From: an uncultured Sphingobium sp.
Lineage (GTDB): Bacteria; Pseudomonadota; Alphaproteobacteria; Sphingomonadales; Sphingomonadaceae
Direction of reading: 5' to 3'
DNA: 6,957 bases
NCBI GenBank assembly: GCA_913773715.1
Contig: CAJYHD010000557.1
Span: forward strand, 1-6,957
Shown: piece after piece, positions 6,040 to 6,957 of the stretch
Position numbering within the stretch: the stretch's first letter is position 1
How the letters are laid out: each line of letters starts with the position of its first letter
Position numbers and translations under genes: made by a program
Notes under the pieces: model-generated
Told to the model about the DNA's origin: nothing
What the model saw: only the letters and a program-made list of their open reading frames with translations
Databases searched by the model: none

Positions 6040-6957
6040 TCAGGGGGTCAACCGGACATGCACGGGCGCATCGCGATCGACGCTGATGATGCCGTCCTTC
6101 TCCTTGAGTTCGGCGATCTGGATGATGGTGCGGCGCTTCCAGTCCGGGTTGGCCTTTGCCTCCTCTTCGCCATCCTGATGGACGAAATAGAGGATATAGG
6201 CGCGGTCGCCCGCGACGACGATGTCGGGATGCTGTCCCTTGGCGCGATCGGTAGGATGGGTGCCAGGAGTGGCGAGGATATAGTCCGCCTGCCGCGTCCA
6301 ATGCGTCGCGTCGTCGGAGCGCATGACGAGCAGCCCCTTCCACGCGTCGGAGATCAGCCACCAGCGGCTTTTCCAGAAGAACGCCTTGGGGCCTTCGCCC
6401 GGCGTGTCGGTCAGCCGGTCCTTGACGGTCCAGTGGACGAGATCAGCGCTGTCAGCGGTGCGGATCGCCTTGTTCATCCGCTCGTCGTTGAAGAAAAGGC
6501 GGTAACCTCCCTTCGGCAGTTTCACGACGCTGGCGTCGATCACGCGGTCGGAACCGAGATCCAGCCGGTCGCCACATTTCCATTGTTTCAGGTCCGGGCT
6601 AGTCAGGTGGACGATGAAACGCGGCGCGTTCCAGTCGCGGAAGACACCCGGCACGACCGTCAGCCACATATGCCAGCGGCCTTCGAACCATTCGACATCG
6701 GGCGCCCATAGCGTTTCGCCGGTGCAGCTTTTGGGGATGGCCGCCGTGCCGCTGTAGGTCCAGTGCGCGCCGTCCTTCGACCGGGCGGTGCCGATCGCCG
6801 TGCCATGGACCCAGCGGACATCCTTGTCGTCATCCATTGGCAGGTCGGCGCGGCGGTTGGTGTAGAACATCACCCACTCGCCGGTTTTGCGATCGCGCAC
6901 GGTGGATGCGTCGGCCGCGCCATCATGCACCGGATCGCGAAACAGCGGCTTGGGAGC
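6040..6957 (-). CDS. GH43/GH32-like five-bladed beta-propeller glycosidase, N-terminus outside window
   Basis: The last 305 residues of a larger protein; its start lies beyond the window, since the frame stays open to the edge (visible beginning APKPLFRDPVHDGAADAST). GTG 6930 is in frame but lies inside a conserved motif, so it is unlikely to be the start. In visible numbering the furanosidase-superfamily landmarks are: DGAADAS with likely base D16 (or D12), WVMFYTNRRA at 28-37, LWAPDVEWFEGRWHMW at 83-98, VIDASVV with D141, and GEGPKAFFW with E188 in the canonical EGP catalytic-acid position, then HWT repeats and GQHPDIVV near the end. This is a complete-looking Asp/Asp/Glu set. Related uncharacterised proteins are annotated as family 43 glycosylhydrolases; GH32, GH117 or a new family is possible. 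Whether it is exported cannot be seen. It precedes the LacI gene and faces the GH43/esterase block, suggesting a role on the same glycan. Confidence 0.75.
   Translation of the reverse strand, partial: APKPLFRDPVHDGAADASTVRDRKTGEWVMFYTNRRADLPMDDDKDVRWVHGTAIGTARSKDGAHWTYSGTAAIPKSCTGETLWAPDVEWFEGRWHMWLTVVPGVFRDWNAPRFIVHLTSPDLKQWKCGDRLDLGSDRVIDASVVKLPKGGYRLFFNDERMNKAIRTADSADLVHWTVKDRLTDTPGEGPKAFFWKSRWWLISDAWKGLLVMRSDDATHWTRQADYILATPGTHPTDRAKGQHPDIVVAGDRAYILYFVHQDGEEEAKANPDWKRRTIIQIAELKEKDGIISVDRDAPVHVRLTP

Noticed and set aside
4908..6086. Plus-strand open frame of 392 codons opposite the LacI gene
   Set aside because: The opposite strand encodes a full LacI protein with all domain motifs; the plus-strand product has low-complexity Arg/Ala/Asp composition and no motif.

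Overview
The window is GC-rich, densely coded DNA with short or overlapping gene junctions. Its protein families and a characteristic intergenic inverted repeat suggest an alphaproteobacterium of the sphingomonad group (inference; no rRNA or marker gene is present). It holds eight genes, two of them cut by the window edges, and looks like part of a carbohydrate-utilisation locus for a 6-deoxy-sugar, L-rhamnose or less likely L-fucose.

Plus-strand block (1-4944): the C-terminal end of a fumarylacetoacetate-hydrolase-family enzyme (1-222), a short-chain dehydrogenase (219-968), a 167-bp gap carrying two inverted repeats, a COG3618-type amidohydrolase/sugar lactonase (1136-2038), a RhaT-type sugar:proton symporter (2035-3099), an exported GH43-like glycosidase (3099-4139) and an alpha/beta-hydrolase esterase (about 4126-4944). 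Five of these six genes overlap a neighbour by 1-14 bases; only the SDR-lactonase junction is spaced.

Minus-strand block (4950 to the window end): a LacI-family regulator (4950-5990), preceded after 49 bp by a second five-bladed beta-propeller glycosidase (6040-6957, N-terminus outside the window). The two blocks converge with only 5 bp between stop codons.

Proposed logic (inference from families and order): the glycosidases and the esterase trim a plant- or algal-type glycan, RhaT imports the freed deoxy-sugar, a dehydrogenase outside the window makes the lactone, the amidohydrolase opens it, a dehydratase outside the window makes the 2-keto-3-deoxy acid, the SDR oxidises that to the 2,4-diketo acid, and the FAH-family hydrolase cleaves it to pyruvate plus a hydroxy-acid. 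This is the non-phosphorylative route known for L-rhamnose in Sphingomonas (LRA5/LRA6) and for L-fucose in Xanthomonas. The LacI protein is the likely local regulator. No mobile element, RNA gene, CRISPR or phage feature was seen. I did not find a convincing wholly new system; the most notable points are the pathway-transporter-glycosidase linkage and active-site departures in the SDR and GH43 protein.
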